The notes under the pieces were generated by a model that saw only the letters and a program-made list of their open reading frames with translations, did not search any database and was not told the origin of the DNA. Below, one piece after another: positions 10,295-22,400 of a stretch of 64,000 nucleotides of DNA (positions are counted from its first letter, which is position 1; each line of letters opens with the position of its first letter). Source of the stretch: Escarpia spicata (taxonomy: Eukaryota; Annelida; Polychaeta; Sabellida; Siboglinidae); the NCBI GenBank assembly GCA_963995525.1, contig OZ023217.1:1860257-1924256 (forward strand), written 5' to 3'. Both the position numbers and the translations under genes were made by a program.

Positions 10295-12850
10295 TCTTTC
10301 TTTCTACTTACCACATTACACACAGTTGACATTTTTTTAGGAGATTGTGTGCTGTGATTGTCGATTTTATATGGCATGGAGACAGTTAAATCTGCTTTCT
10401 CAGCTCGTTTGCCCATCGTGAATCTAGTTCTTTTATGTTCACACATGTAGTGTGTGAATAGTTTACATAATGTGTTCAGTCTGTTTAACCAAAAACATGC
10501 ATATTTTTTATTGTCTAAAGAAATTATTTTTGTCAACTAGTAGCTTGAGAAAGCCAATCGCCTGGGCAACATTTAACATCAACTCAGCTAACGACGGTGA
10601 CAGCACCTGGTTTAGGACTGTGGGGCTCTGGGCGTTATATCCTACTAGATCACACTCCATCCTGCCTTCTACAATAGGGACTTCACAACTAAATATTTTT
10701 TACACATTTTTGGAACTCTAATTTGCGTCATATTGAAGTGCTAAAATTATGTCTAAGCACATTTTGACTCCAAAGAAATTACAAAAAAAACACCTTGTGG
10801 AGGATCCCATAAAAAGATATATTGTGGGGCCCTGGGCAACTGCCCCATCTGCCCTGCCCTACATCTGGCATTGCGTGGTCACAAGGATTCCAGAAGACAA
10901 CAGCAAAGAAGAAACGCATGCATCACTTTTGTCCATTGCACTGTAGCCTTTCCTAAATACATCCTTGGCATTTGCAACTGTCTCTGGCTAGATTAGGCTT
11001 TAACCCTCCTATTAAGTGGCTGATATAATGGCACAAACACTCGCATGAAAAATGGTGGAAAACATGTAAACAAACTGGCCGTGACTGAGCGTCTTCACAC
11101 TTGCCTGCATTTGACGAGACTGGTTTTTTGGCTGTAAATCGTCATTTCGTGACGCAGGTCACGTTTAGAATATTTTTGAACTGGTCCTTTCATAAATAAT
11201 TTTATAGTTTGCTGATGATTTCACAAAAAAGAAAAAATATGCACAAATGAACTAGCTAAATGTACACTCATGGTGGATGCTAGGTAGGTTTCCTTTTTTG
11301 CCAGATTAATCTCGATGTACACATAAATTATAAATTCTATACTTAAGGTTTGTCAGTTTGATTGTTATTGTAATAGTTCTACCACCAGAAATTGCATAGA
11401 ATTATCTAATTATTTAGTTATGCATAATACCCTCATGTGCTGTATGCATCACTTGTTTTGCTTGTTCTGTAATATTTTTTGAGAAAAATTAAGAAGGTTG
11501 ACTAGTAATTAATTGATTGATTAACTGAAAATGTGAATTTGATAGACCAAATGACCAATAAGTCATGTTTCATTTTCAAATACACCTAAGCACAATCTGT
11601 TGAAGTGCAGTCTACAGTTCAAGTGCTGTACTGTATTTAGTAATAGTTTTGTTCCACGCACACACTGTTCACATAAAGACATGATCAGATTCTGGAAACA
11701 ATTAATGCCCAAGTGACCTTTACAAGTGAGATCACTGAACAAATTGTTGACTTAATGTAGACCAAGCATTAATTCAAGTGATTTTCAAAATGGAATCTTG
11801 ATGTGAATGCACAATACGATTATTCGTGCCTGTGTTTCTGCATCGATGGTGTTGGTGTTTGAAAGCTAATTGTCAACCTGCCAAATGACTTTAGTAAACA
11901 GCAAATTACCAGATTATACAACCACAGCCATTTTTTTCGACCACTAAACCGACTACGAATATCACACAGTGCACTGTATTTCCAAAGTAAGTCAAGATGA
12001 CAACTGGCTGCATTATCATAAAACTGTTGGCAAAATGGAGCAATTGCCTGACCAGATTGAACCAACAAGATTAGTCTGAAGAAGACTTATTGATCAAAGG
12101 CGAGGCCTAGATGCCTTAGTATTATGGCAGTGACTTCAAATGGTTTATTTCCTCAGATGTGGGTGATACCGACCGATAGGCTATGTGTAATTTACTCAGT
12201 ACATCTGTGCTGCTATGTATGCTGGTATATAGGGAAGTATTTCAAGTAAATGCCAACCAGTCGGCTTTAATTTGGCCAAAGGTTGATGTCGTTCTTTGGC
12301 AGCCCTCCTGGCGAGATCATGTCTTTATGATGATGATGTATGAAAACCTTTTTGTAGAAGATCGATGGCTACTCCCATGATGGTTGCATTAATGAATTAC
12401 TGAGATGTAGTGTCTTGTCTGTGTAGTCACCGCCCTGGTGTGTTCATCCTTAGTAAATTACGTATTCTCTACTCACAACTTGTTACATGCTTTCAGTTTC
12501 TGCTAGCATTTACCAAAGGATTTATAAATGAGTAACTCTGTTAAACATAGTGATGTTAGTAAATGTCTATTAAAGCAATTGAAGCCCATTCATTAATAAG
12601 CAGTAGAAAACCAAAGTGATCTCGATAGCCATTTTGTTGACTGTCATTTTAAGTCTAGTAACGTAAATATGCAAAATACATTTTGTTGGAATTCCCTTGT
12701 GAGCTGTGACTCCTAGTAAAGTATCATGTTTCAATGTATGACTATAAATATGTTTGATGACATCATACATAATTTTTTCGATAGCTTATCATTTTAAAGG
12801 CACAGTGTTAATGTTTATTGATTTATGTGAAACCAGATTTATTCATTCTA
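10295..12850. other. Intergenic DNA, no gene recognised
   Basis: About 2.5 kb of AT-rich sequence. Short open frames on both strands show no domain, no splice-consistent chain and no conserved motif I can recognise. The gggccctgggcaactgcccc stretch near 10828 looks like part of an unidentified dispersed repeat. Confidence 0.4.
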
Positions 12851-12852
12851 CA

Positions 12853-12920
12853 TGTGTGTGCATGGCTGTGTGTGTGTGCGTGAGTGCGTGCATGCATGCA
12901 TGCGTGCGTGCATTTGAATG
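12853..12920 (+). repeat. (TG)n/(GCAT)n microsatellite
   Basis: Imperfect TG run followed by tgcatgcatgcatgcgtgcg. Confidence 0.9.
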
Positions 12921-14619
12921 CATGTCTGCATACCATTGTGCATATTATATAAAAACCTATTTACATTTGTGGTTGTTGGAAAATAAATTGTTTGATTTTA
13001 TGAAAAACTGACAAAATATAATAATATGACTAATTAATAATTATTGGTAATAATACGTCATATATGAAATGTGAATGTTGTCCGACATTGCATCCAGAAT
13101 CTAATCCAGATCATGTTGATGTTTTGCTCTGCCAAGGTCACTGGGTCACACACATTTCCTCACTTCTAGCACCCTGCGCTCGCTGTGCAGTTCAATTACT
13201 CTGTAACATTTTTCCTGCCAACATACCTTTTTCATTATCTTCAGAGACTTTCCCAGCAACGGCTATATGGCTATATATACCACGCTGTACTATCATGTTT
13301 GTGTTGACAATAGTTTAGGGTATGTGGTGTAACACATCAACATGACAATTTGTACAAATGTTCTTTGATAGACTATAGATCAGCCCTGTTCACCTGCAGG
13401 ATATGTAATGATGCCTATGACGGGACATTGTCATAAATCAATAAGGAATCCAATTATCCCAGTAGGTATGGCTATATCATGAATATGAATGACATCGTTT
13501 TTCAAAAAGCTATACTTTGAATTTAGTAATTTGTTGTAAGCTTACTGCTACTCGGGGGAATTATATCATTTTAATCGGCTTTAAAAAAATGAGAAGTGCT
13601 CTTGATTAATCAGTCACTATAACACTTTATAATTTGGCTCAAGTATCTTGCTAAAATGTCCTTAATTTGTCTCAGGACTGTAATAGCTGGAATTTTTTTA
13701 AATACTGCTTGTGATGTGCATGCATTTGGGCAGTTTCGTAGACTCGGCAATAACTTAATAATAAGGAATTATCCTTGTTCGTTTCGCCACCATTTGATAG
13801 AAAACAGATGTTAGTATCGCCCTTCAGACGAGTGATTAGACCAATTGAGCCATTCTGGTGCACAAACGTCTTTCTAACCAAGGTGAAGACAGCCTAAAAA
13901 TAAGTAGAAGGTCATCCACTATTAATGCAGTTATTCATGTGTGATATTTATAGATTTTTCTAGAAATTTCAGTCACAAAATTCGAGCACTTACCTTAATA
14001 GGCAGTAGAGGATGAGTATCCTTCTTTGCAGAGACCATCGTCAAACAAACGGTGATACAAAAAAATATTTCCCTCATACACAGTATTTTGAACAATATCT
14101 TGATTCCAGAATAATCACTCCATCTTCGTAGTTATATCAGCATAAACATGTCTGCTTGGCTTTGGGTAGTTTATCTCCACTGGGCATTACATATCCCTCT
14201 GAGTTGTTTTGTGGCTCTTGCGCCTCCAGATATCACTGTGTCCACTAACGATGTCACTTCCTGGAAGCGCCACAGTAGTTGACGGGGCAGTCGATGTGTC
14301 TGTACGGAACAGAGACTGCGAAATGTCACAATCTGATCATAATTAGTTTGCGTTGTGTTTTATCAAAGTTTCACTTAAACACCATTGACATCTGTCTTCA
14401 GCGGTGCGTCTGGCACTGACTCTGTGGGAAACTGTCATCTCCCATCGTTGCTGCCATCTGATTGGACGCCTTCAGTGATGTGAGTTCCACGCGTCCAGTA
14501 AGGTGATAAAATGATTGCTTCAATCGCATCGCTGGAGGATTGATGGGGAGGAGGTAGATCTGTCATTGTGACTTCTCCTTCCTCCGTCTCTGCTGACAGT
14601 GGCTGGAGGCGCACCAAGA
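12921..14619. other. Sequence upstream of DUSP12; no exon supported
   Basis: Any 5' untranslated exon and promoter of the downstream DUSP12 gene should lie here or between 15.3 and 16.3 kb, but I could not fix a first exon. The stretch 14225-14290 is less AT-rich and carries an ETS-like palindrome (acttcctggaag), making it a candidate promoter region only. Confidence 0.35.
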
Positions 14620-14621
14620 GT

Positions 14622-15325
14622 GGGAGTGCATGTGTGTGTGTGCATTTATGTGTGTGTGAATGTTTGTGTGCATGCGTGTGTGTGTGGTGTGTGAGTGAGT
14701 GTGTGAATGAATGAGCGAGTGAATGTGCATGTGTGGCGTGTGTGTTTGTGCGTGTGTGTCTGTGCGTGCACATGTGTGTGTGTGTGAGTGAGTGTGAGTG
14801 TGTGCGTGAGTGTGAGTGCATATGTGTGAGAGTGTGTGAGTGAGTGAGTGAGTGAGTGAGTGAGTGAGTGAGTGAGTGAGTGAGTGAGTGAGTGAGTGAG
14901 TGAGTGAGTGAGTGAGTGAGTGAGTGAGTGAGTGTGCGTGCATATGTGTGAGAATGAGTGAGTGTTTGTGTGAGTGAGTGTGTGTGAATGAGTGAGTTTG
15001 TGTGTGAGTGTGTGAGTGAGTGTTTGTGAGTGTGTGTGAATGAGTGAGTGAGTGAGTGAGTGAGTGAGTGAGTGAGTGAGTGAGTGAGTGAGTGAGTGTG
15101 TGAGTGAGTGCATGCGTGTGTGTGTGTGTGTGAGAGTGAGTGCGAGTGTGTGTGTGAGTCGGTGTGTGTGTGCGAATAAGTGTGTGTGTGAGTGAGTTAG
15201 TGAGTGTGCTTGTGTGAGTGAGTGAGTGTGTGTGAATGAGTGAGTGAGTGAGTGAGTGAGTGAGTGAGTGAGTGAGTGAGTGAGTGAGTGAGTGAGTGAG
15301 TGAGTGTGTGTGTGCGTGCGCATGT
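14622..15325 (+). repeat. Compound (GTGA)n/(TG)n microsatellite, about 700 bp
   Basis: Three long GTGA runs (about 14836-14932, 15040-15105 and 15236-15306) are embedded in TG-rich, GTGTGA and GCATG variants. The His-Thr and Ser-Leu-Thr rich frames on the - strand are artefacts. Confidence 0.97.
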
Positions 15326-16355
15326 GCGTGCATGGCATGTGTGCATACATGGTGCGTGTGCATTCATATCAAGTAGCATGTGGGGATGTGTGTATATTAA
15401 CACACATGTTTATAGATCTGTGTGTGTATTAGGAAATTGCAGTAGCATTTGTGTTGTTTTGTGGGGGGAGATATTATGTGGATAATAACATTGATGTAAT
15501 AACCCACTTTATAGCACACTGTATGTTTTACGACTGTCTTAATGGTTACTTTACCGTCTTTTTGTAGCCTGTCATGTACTTCCAGAATTGTCTAATAAAC
15601 AGGCGGTTAATGTGACATTTGAAGGGTCGGACAAGATGCGTACACTATACTTCCACTGTTGGTTACATTTTTACAATTTTAATAATTATCATTCACAGAA
15701 TGTATCAAATGTCTTCGTTCCTGTCCACACTCCAGTGTGAAATGTTTACATAACATTTTTCAGTGTTTTTGTTTATGAAAGAATTTTGTAGCTGTCTTTT
15801 CAAGTATTGACACATGAGTTTTCTCGGCAATCAACCCTCCTCTGTGTAACCCACTCCCGAATCCCTGTTGCCTGAAGTCAGCAGGAAATATTCAGTAGTT
15901 TATTCATCACCTAAAGAGCTAACTTTCCAACAGTGCTTCTCCTCCTCAACACCTCTGTCACTCAGTTCACAACTTTTGCATTGTACACCGATCTTGAGTA
16001 TGCTTAACCTTTTGGTTTTGTTGTGCCAGCGGGCTCAGGATTCAGGAAATAATAACAGTATTATTTTATTTAAGACAATCAGTATGTCCATATAAAAACA
16101 ATATACAAATAAAAACAGTATATCATAAAAAGATACATCAATAAAAACAATATATTTAAAAATGATATAATGCCAGAACCCACTAACGCTGCAGTTGTGG
16201 TGTACATCATGTTAGTTTAGTAACAATGTTCTCAATAATGGTATTCACAGACATGTCAATCCTTGTCATAATGCTAAATATAGCTGTTCTGATAATACCA
16301 AAGGGTTCACACTATTGAGCTTGTTCATATTGTATTGTATTGTCTTTGTTTGCAG
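15326..16355. other. Region upstream of the first supported DUSP12 exon
   Basis: No coding exon supported. Around 16000-16140 there is a LINE-tail-like stretch (ccttttggttttgttgtgcc, then TTATTTT and many ATAAAAA words) that resembles 39122-39200 and so may be a dispersed repeat. A polypyrimidine tract and TGCAG acceptor lie at 16343-16355. Confidence 0.4.
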
Positions 16356-16479
16356 TGGTAGCATCGTCTCGAGGGATGACGTACGTCTTGGAAGGACTGT
16401 ACTTGGGGGGTATGGAAGATGCCAGCGACACAGAACAACTGCGGAGGAAGGGGGTCACTCATGTCCTCTCCGTTGACTG
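16356..16479 (+). CDS. DUSP12: DUSP12 first supported coding exon
   Basis: Begins after TTTGCAG and ends at GACTG before GTAACT, phase 2. It encodes [18 protein letters not shown] and THVLSVD, the start of the phosphatase fold. The ATG is at 16376; the 20 bases before it are open in frame. The last 54 bases of the exon form the first copy of a 63-bp tandem repeat that carries the donor. Confidence 0.9.
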
Positions 16480-19400
16480 GTAACTAATCGACACAGAACA
16501 ACTGCAGAGGAAGGGGATCACTCATGTCCTCTCCGTTGACTGGTAACTAATCGACACAGAATTATTGCGGAGGAAGAGGGTCACTCATGTCCTCTCCGTT
16601 GACTGGTAACTAATCGACACAGAACAACTGCGGAGGAAGGGTGTCACTCATGTCCTCTCCGTTGACTGGTAACTAATCGACACAGAACGACTGCGAAGGA
16701 AGAGGGTCACTCATGTCCTCTCCGTTGACTGGTAACTAATCGACACAGAACAACTGCGGAGGAAGAGGGTCACTCATGTCCTCTCCGTTGACTGGTAACT
16801 AATCGACACAGAACAACTGCGGAGGAAGGGGGTCACTCATGTCCTCTCTGTTGACTGGTAAATAATCGACCTGAATTTTGCAGAACAGCAGAGTAATTAT
16901 TTAACAAGGTTGCTGCCACCCAAGGCAGACAAACCCCAGATGACAAGTGGAAGAGAAACATGTTGGATTATCCACAGTTCAGATGTTATTCATCCATGTG
17001 TAACACTTCCCATGAGCCAGTGGGGTTGGTCATGCCCGTCTAGGGGGGAGGAATACTCATGTTGATGTTTGGTAAATCCCTAGATGTGTAAAATATGTGA
17101 TAGCATTGCAGCAGTTGTAAATGTTTCTGTGTTATCCTTAATAAAACATCACCTCAATGCTGATTTTGAGTCTTGGCATCTGGCTCATGTTCTATGAGAT
17201 ATTTGTTAGTTTTATGTTAAACCAAACCCTACTGCCTGCTACTGGTACTCATACTGTTGGCATTTATGCAATAAGCAGATCATACATGTTCCATTCACTC
17301 ATTGCTCTCTGTGGGAACAGTTATCTTCTGATAACTAATCAACGTTTTTCCTTCAATTATGTTACTTAAAGTCCTCGAGATCTGTCTTTCTTAAGTATGA
17401 AAAAATCTACCAATATTTCCATAACCATTCAGTATTTGTAATATGTTATTACTTATTTTAAAACAATAATGATACATTTGTGCTGCAGTTTCTTTCAGTT
17501 GTACCTCCCTCTGAGGTCTAGTTCAACCTTTCCTCCAGTTGTACCTCCCTCTGAGGTCTAGTTCAACCTTTCCTCCAGTTGTACCTCCCTCTGAGATCTA
17601 GTTCCACCTTTCCTCCAGTTGTACCTCCCTCTGAGGTCTAGTTCAACCTTTCCTCCAGTTGTACCTCCCTCTGTGGTCTAGTTCAACCTTTCCCCCAGTT
17701 GTACCTCCCTCTGTGGTCTAGTTCAACCTTTCCTCCAGTTGTACCTCCATTTGAGGTCTAGTTCAACCTTTCCTCCAGTTGTACCTCCCTCTGTGGTCTA
17801 GTTCAACCTTTCCCCCAGTTGTACCTCCCTCTGTGGTCTAGTTCAACCTTTCCTCCAGTTGTACCTCCCTCTGAGGTCTAGTTCAACCTTTCCTCCAGTT
17901 GTACCTCCCTCTGAGGTCTAGTTCAACCTTTCCTCCAGTTGTACCTCCCTCTGTGGTCTAGTTCAACCTTTCCTCCAGTTGTACCTCCATCTGAGGTCTA
18001 GTTCAGTCTTTCCTCCAGTGGAGCATTAAACCATCTTTTGTTATTCCCGTTGAAGGAAGCCGATATCACGGGACTGTAGGGCGGGCTTTGAGTACCAGTT
18101 TGTGTCAGCCCTTGATGATGAGGACACAGACCTGCTGTCACGCTTCAGCGAATGCATCAAGTTTATAGAGGATGGACGGAAGGCTGGAGGAGTGCTGGTG
18201 CATTGGTGGGTGGCAGAGGCTGGCTCCCATCTCTCATCCTCACTTACTCTCCCAGCACTCTCTCTCCTTTCTCATTCTCACCTATCACGCTCTCTACCAC
18301 TCTTCCCTCTCCACTCTGCACTCTCCCCTCACCTCTTTCCCGTTTCCCCTCTCCACCCTCCACTCTCCCCTCACCACTCTCCACTCTCCCCCTCCCTCTT
18401 TCTACTCTCTTCCTCCACCTCTTTCTCTCCCTCTTTCTCCTTTTCTCTCTTTGTTTCACCTTCTCTCTCCCTCTACCTCTTTCCCTCTAAGTCTCGCTCA
18501 TTACCCGTAGTTCTTGTTAAATCTTTTGTTAAATCCTTTTGTTGAATCTAGTTGTTAATCCTTTTGTTAAATCTTGTCGTTCAGTCATTTTGTTAAATAT
18601 TCTTGTTTAATCCTTTTGTTAAATCATGTTGTTTAATCCTTTTGTTAAATCTTGTTGTTTAATTCTTTTGTTAAATGTAAAAAAAATTCACTAAGTCTTA
18701 TTGATAAATCTGGCGGTTTAATTTTGTTTTAAATATTCTAGTTAGCTGTGATTTGTTAATTATGAAATGTTGTTGTTTACTGTTGTTCTTAAATGCTGTT
18801 GTTGAGTCATGTTGTTGTTCCTTGCAGTCAAGCAGGCCAGTCCCGGAGTGCCACCGTCGTCATAGCCTACATTATGAAGACAATGAGTTTGAGTTTCACC
18901 GAAGCCTTCAATTTGGTTTCCAGGCAACGGCCTCAAATCTCGTGAGTTTTAGGTAGCAGCACTTGTCTTCTTAGTTATATATATTGTGGTTTTCGACCCT
19001 CCCCCCCAATCTGATGACACAATCCTAATAATTTTATATCAAAGCTTAGATCGTTTCTGAACAAGTTAGTGTAAAAGAAAAAAATGCATTTCCATAATGG
19101 TTAACTTTTCTGTGTGAAGTCAGTAGAGATTCTGCATTAGTATAAAGAGTTACTACGTAACTCATTTCTAATGCTGGTTGGTGGTTATCACCAAGTTAAT
19201 CCATACAAATGTTTAAATTATGAAACACAAAACAATTTCCTACAAGCTGGAGTTGAATGGTAATAATTACAATTTTGTTTATGAAGATTAACCATATGTT
19301 GATGAATAGTATTCAGTTTAGGAGAATAGTATTCAGTTTAGGAGAATAGTATTCAGTTTAGAAGAATAATATTCAGTTTAGAAGAATAGTATTCAGTTTA

Positions 19401-22400
19401 GAAGAATAGCTATCACCTGGTTGAAAAACCATGATTGTTGGTCATTATAGTAAACTGGTACATGCATGTTAGGCACCCTTTGTGTGACCTACTTTTGTTT
19501 AATGTCCAAGGTCTTCTAAATGATCATTACCTCTCAGCAAGGAAGGGACTTTCCCATGCATTATATACTTCTAGCCTGCATTATTCGATGGCACAGGTCT
19601 AATATACGACATTGCGTTCATGCAGTTTCATCAACATCACACCTTGGGTGTAAAAATATATTACATCCTAACCAAGAACTAGTGCCGCTATTACCTGCAA
19701 ATTTGATGGTAAATAAATGTGATAGCTTTGCACTGGTTTAGACGGTGGTTTGTTTATGCTGGGTATGATAAGACTATCGATCAGTGTTTTTAGTGTAGCT
19801 GACAAATTGATTCTTAAGAATGTTGCTGTGTATAAACATTAGTTCACTTCTTTGATTGATGGTGAGAGCTATTTCTGTTGGATTGCCAGGCATTGCCATG
19901 GAAGATATTGATTCATTGTCAGTAAATCTTGATGGGTGACATGACTACTTTAGGGACACTCTCAACGGACATAGGATGTTTTAAATGTTTCATTTATTGC
20001 ATTGTATATAAAAAATAAGTGAGCAATGTGTATGTTTGTCAGTTCATATAAAAGGTGTCTTGTATTGTTCCGGTTATAATGTCAATTAATGATTTATTGA
20101 TGTAATCTGACTAAACACTTAATTGCTTAACTTTGCAAAAATATTCTTTTACTTTTAAAAGATGACACATTTTAAGAAAGGAATGGAAAAGGTTTATACA
20201 TTACACAATGTCCTGTCGTCAATCAACTTCAATGTCAATGATATTTCTTACACGTGACTTTATTTGTTCTTTTAATTCTGGGTTATTCTTCATACAAATT
20301 ATTGGTACACACCTAATAAAACTGCTTTTCTTTCAGAGTGGGTTTGTGAGTTGGTGGGTGGATGGGTGGGTGGGTGGTGAGTGAGTGGGTTGGTGGGTGG
20401 GTGGGTGTGTATCTGCACGCATGAGCCTCATTCTGACACGCTGCTCTAAGAAGCTGCTTCAATTTGTTCTGATTCACAAGACATGAACTGGAAACTTGAC
20501 AAATAGCTGATTCCAAAAATCTTGTTCTCGCAAAGAAACCAATTGTCATAAACATGTGAGCGTGTCTTTAGTGAGTTTCTCTCGCCACACAAGACTAACA
20601 GGAGGTTGTAGTTGATTGATCTGAGTACTATACAAGACCAACAGGAGGTTGTAGTTTATATATCTGAGTACCACACAAGACCAACAAGAGGTTGTAGTTT
20701 TGATCTGAGTACTACACAAGACCAATGGGAGGTTGTAGTTGATATATCTGAGTACCACACGAGACCAATGGGAGGTTGTAGTTGATATATCTGAGTACCA
20801 CACAAGACCAACAGGAGGTTGTAGTTGATTGATCTGAGTACTACACAAGACCAACAGGAGGTTGTAGTTGATTGATCTGAGTACTACACAAGACCAACAG
20901 GAGGTTGTAGTTTATATATCTGAGTACCACACAAGACTAACAGGAGGTTGTAGTTGATTGATCTGAGTACTACACAAGACCAACAGGAGGTTGTAGTTGA
21001 TTGATCTGAGTACTACACAAGACCAACAGGAGGTTGTAGTTTATATATCTGAGTACCACACAAGACCAACAAGAGGTTGTAGTTTTGATCTGAGTACTAC
21101 ACAAGACCAATGGGAGGTTGTAGTTGATATATCTGAGTACCACACGAGACCAATGGGAGGTTGTAGTTGATATATCTGAGTACCACACAAGACCAACAGG
21201 AGGTTGTAGTTGATTTATCTGAGTACCACATGAGACCAACAAGAGGTTGTAGTTGATATATCTGAGTACCACACAAGACCAACAGGAGGTTGTAGTTGAT
21301 TGATCTGAGTACTACACAAGACCAACAGGAGGTTGTAGTTGATTGATCTGAGTACTACACAAGACCAACAGGAGGTTGTAGTTTATATATCTGAGTACCA
21401 CACAAGACTAACAGGAGGTTGTAGTTGATTGATCTGAGTACTACACAAGACCAACAGGAGGTTGTAGTTGATTGATCTGAGTACTACACAAGACCAACAG
21501 GAGGTTGTAGTTTATATATCTGAGTACCACACAAGACCAACAAGAGGTTGTAGTTTTGATCTGAGTACTACACAAGACCAATGGGAGGTTGTAGTTGATA
21601 TATCTGAGTACCACACGAGACCAATGGGAGGTTGTAGTTGATATATCTGAGTACCACACAAGACCAACAGGAGGTTGTAGTTGATTTATCTGAGTACCTC
21701 ATGAGACCAACAAGAGGTTGTAGTTGATATATCTGAGTACTACACAAGACCAACAGGAGGTTGTAGTTGATATATCTGAGTACCACACAAGACCAACAGG
21801 AGGTTGTAGTTGATTTATCTGAGTACTACACAAGACCAACAGGAGGTTGTAGTTGATATATCTGAGTACCACACGAGACCAACGGGAGGTTGTAGTTGAT
21901 ATATCTGAGTACCACACAAGACCAACAGGAGGTTGTAGTTGATATATCTGAGTACCACACAAGACCAACAGGAGGTTGTAGTTGATATATCTGAGTACCA
22001 CACAAAACCAACAGGAGGTTGTAGTTGATATATCTGAGTACCACACGAGATCAACAGGAGGTTGTAGTTGATTGATCTGAACATCACACAAGACCAACAG
22101 GAGGTTGTAGTTGATATATCTGAGTACCACACAAAACCAACAGGAGGTTGTAGTTGATTGATCTGAGTACCACACAAGACCAACAGGAGGTTGTAGTTAA
22201 TATATCTGAGTACCACACAAGACCAACAGGAGGTTGTAGTTGGTATATCTGATTACCACACAAAACCAACAGGAGGTTGTAATTGATTGATCTGAGTAGC
22301 ACACAAGACCAACAGGAGGTTGTAGTTAATATATCTGAGTACCACACAAGACCAACAGGTGGTTGTAGTTGATTGATCTGAGTACCACACAAGACCAACA

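Larger units (their letters stand above)
18942..20584. other. DUSP12 intron 3, left part
   Basis: AT-rich intron sequence without exons. It contains a small array at 19307-19410 and a G-rich tract at 20337-20412, both listed separately. Confidence 0.5.

Noticed and set aside
14435..15403. His-Thr-Ser-Leu-rich long frames on the - strand
   Set aside because: GTGA/TG microsatellite; all frames are compositional.
18152..18510. Ser/Leu/Pro-rich frames
   Set aside because: Pyrimidine-rich intron tract; the true coding part ends at 18205.
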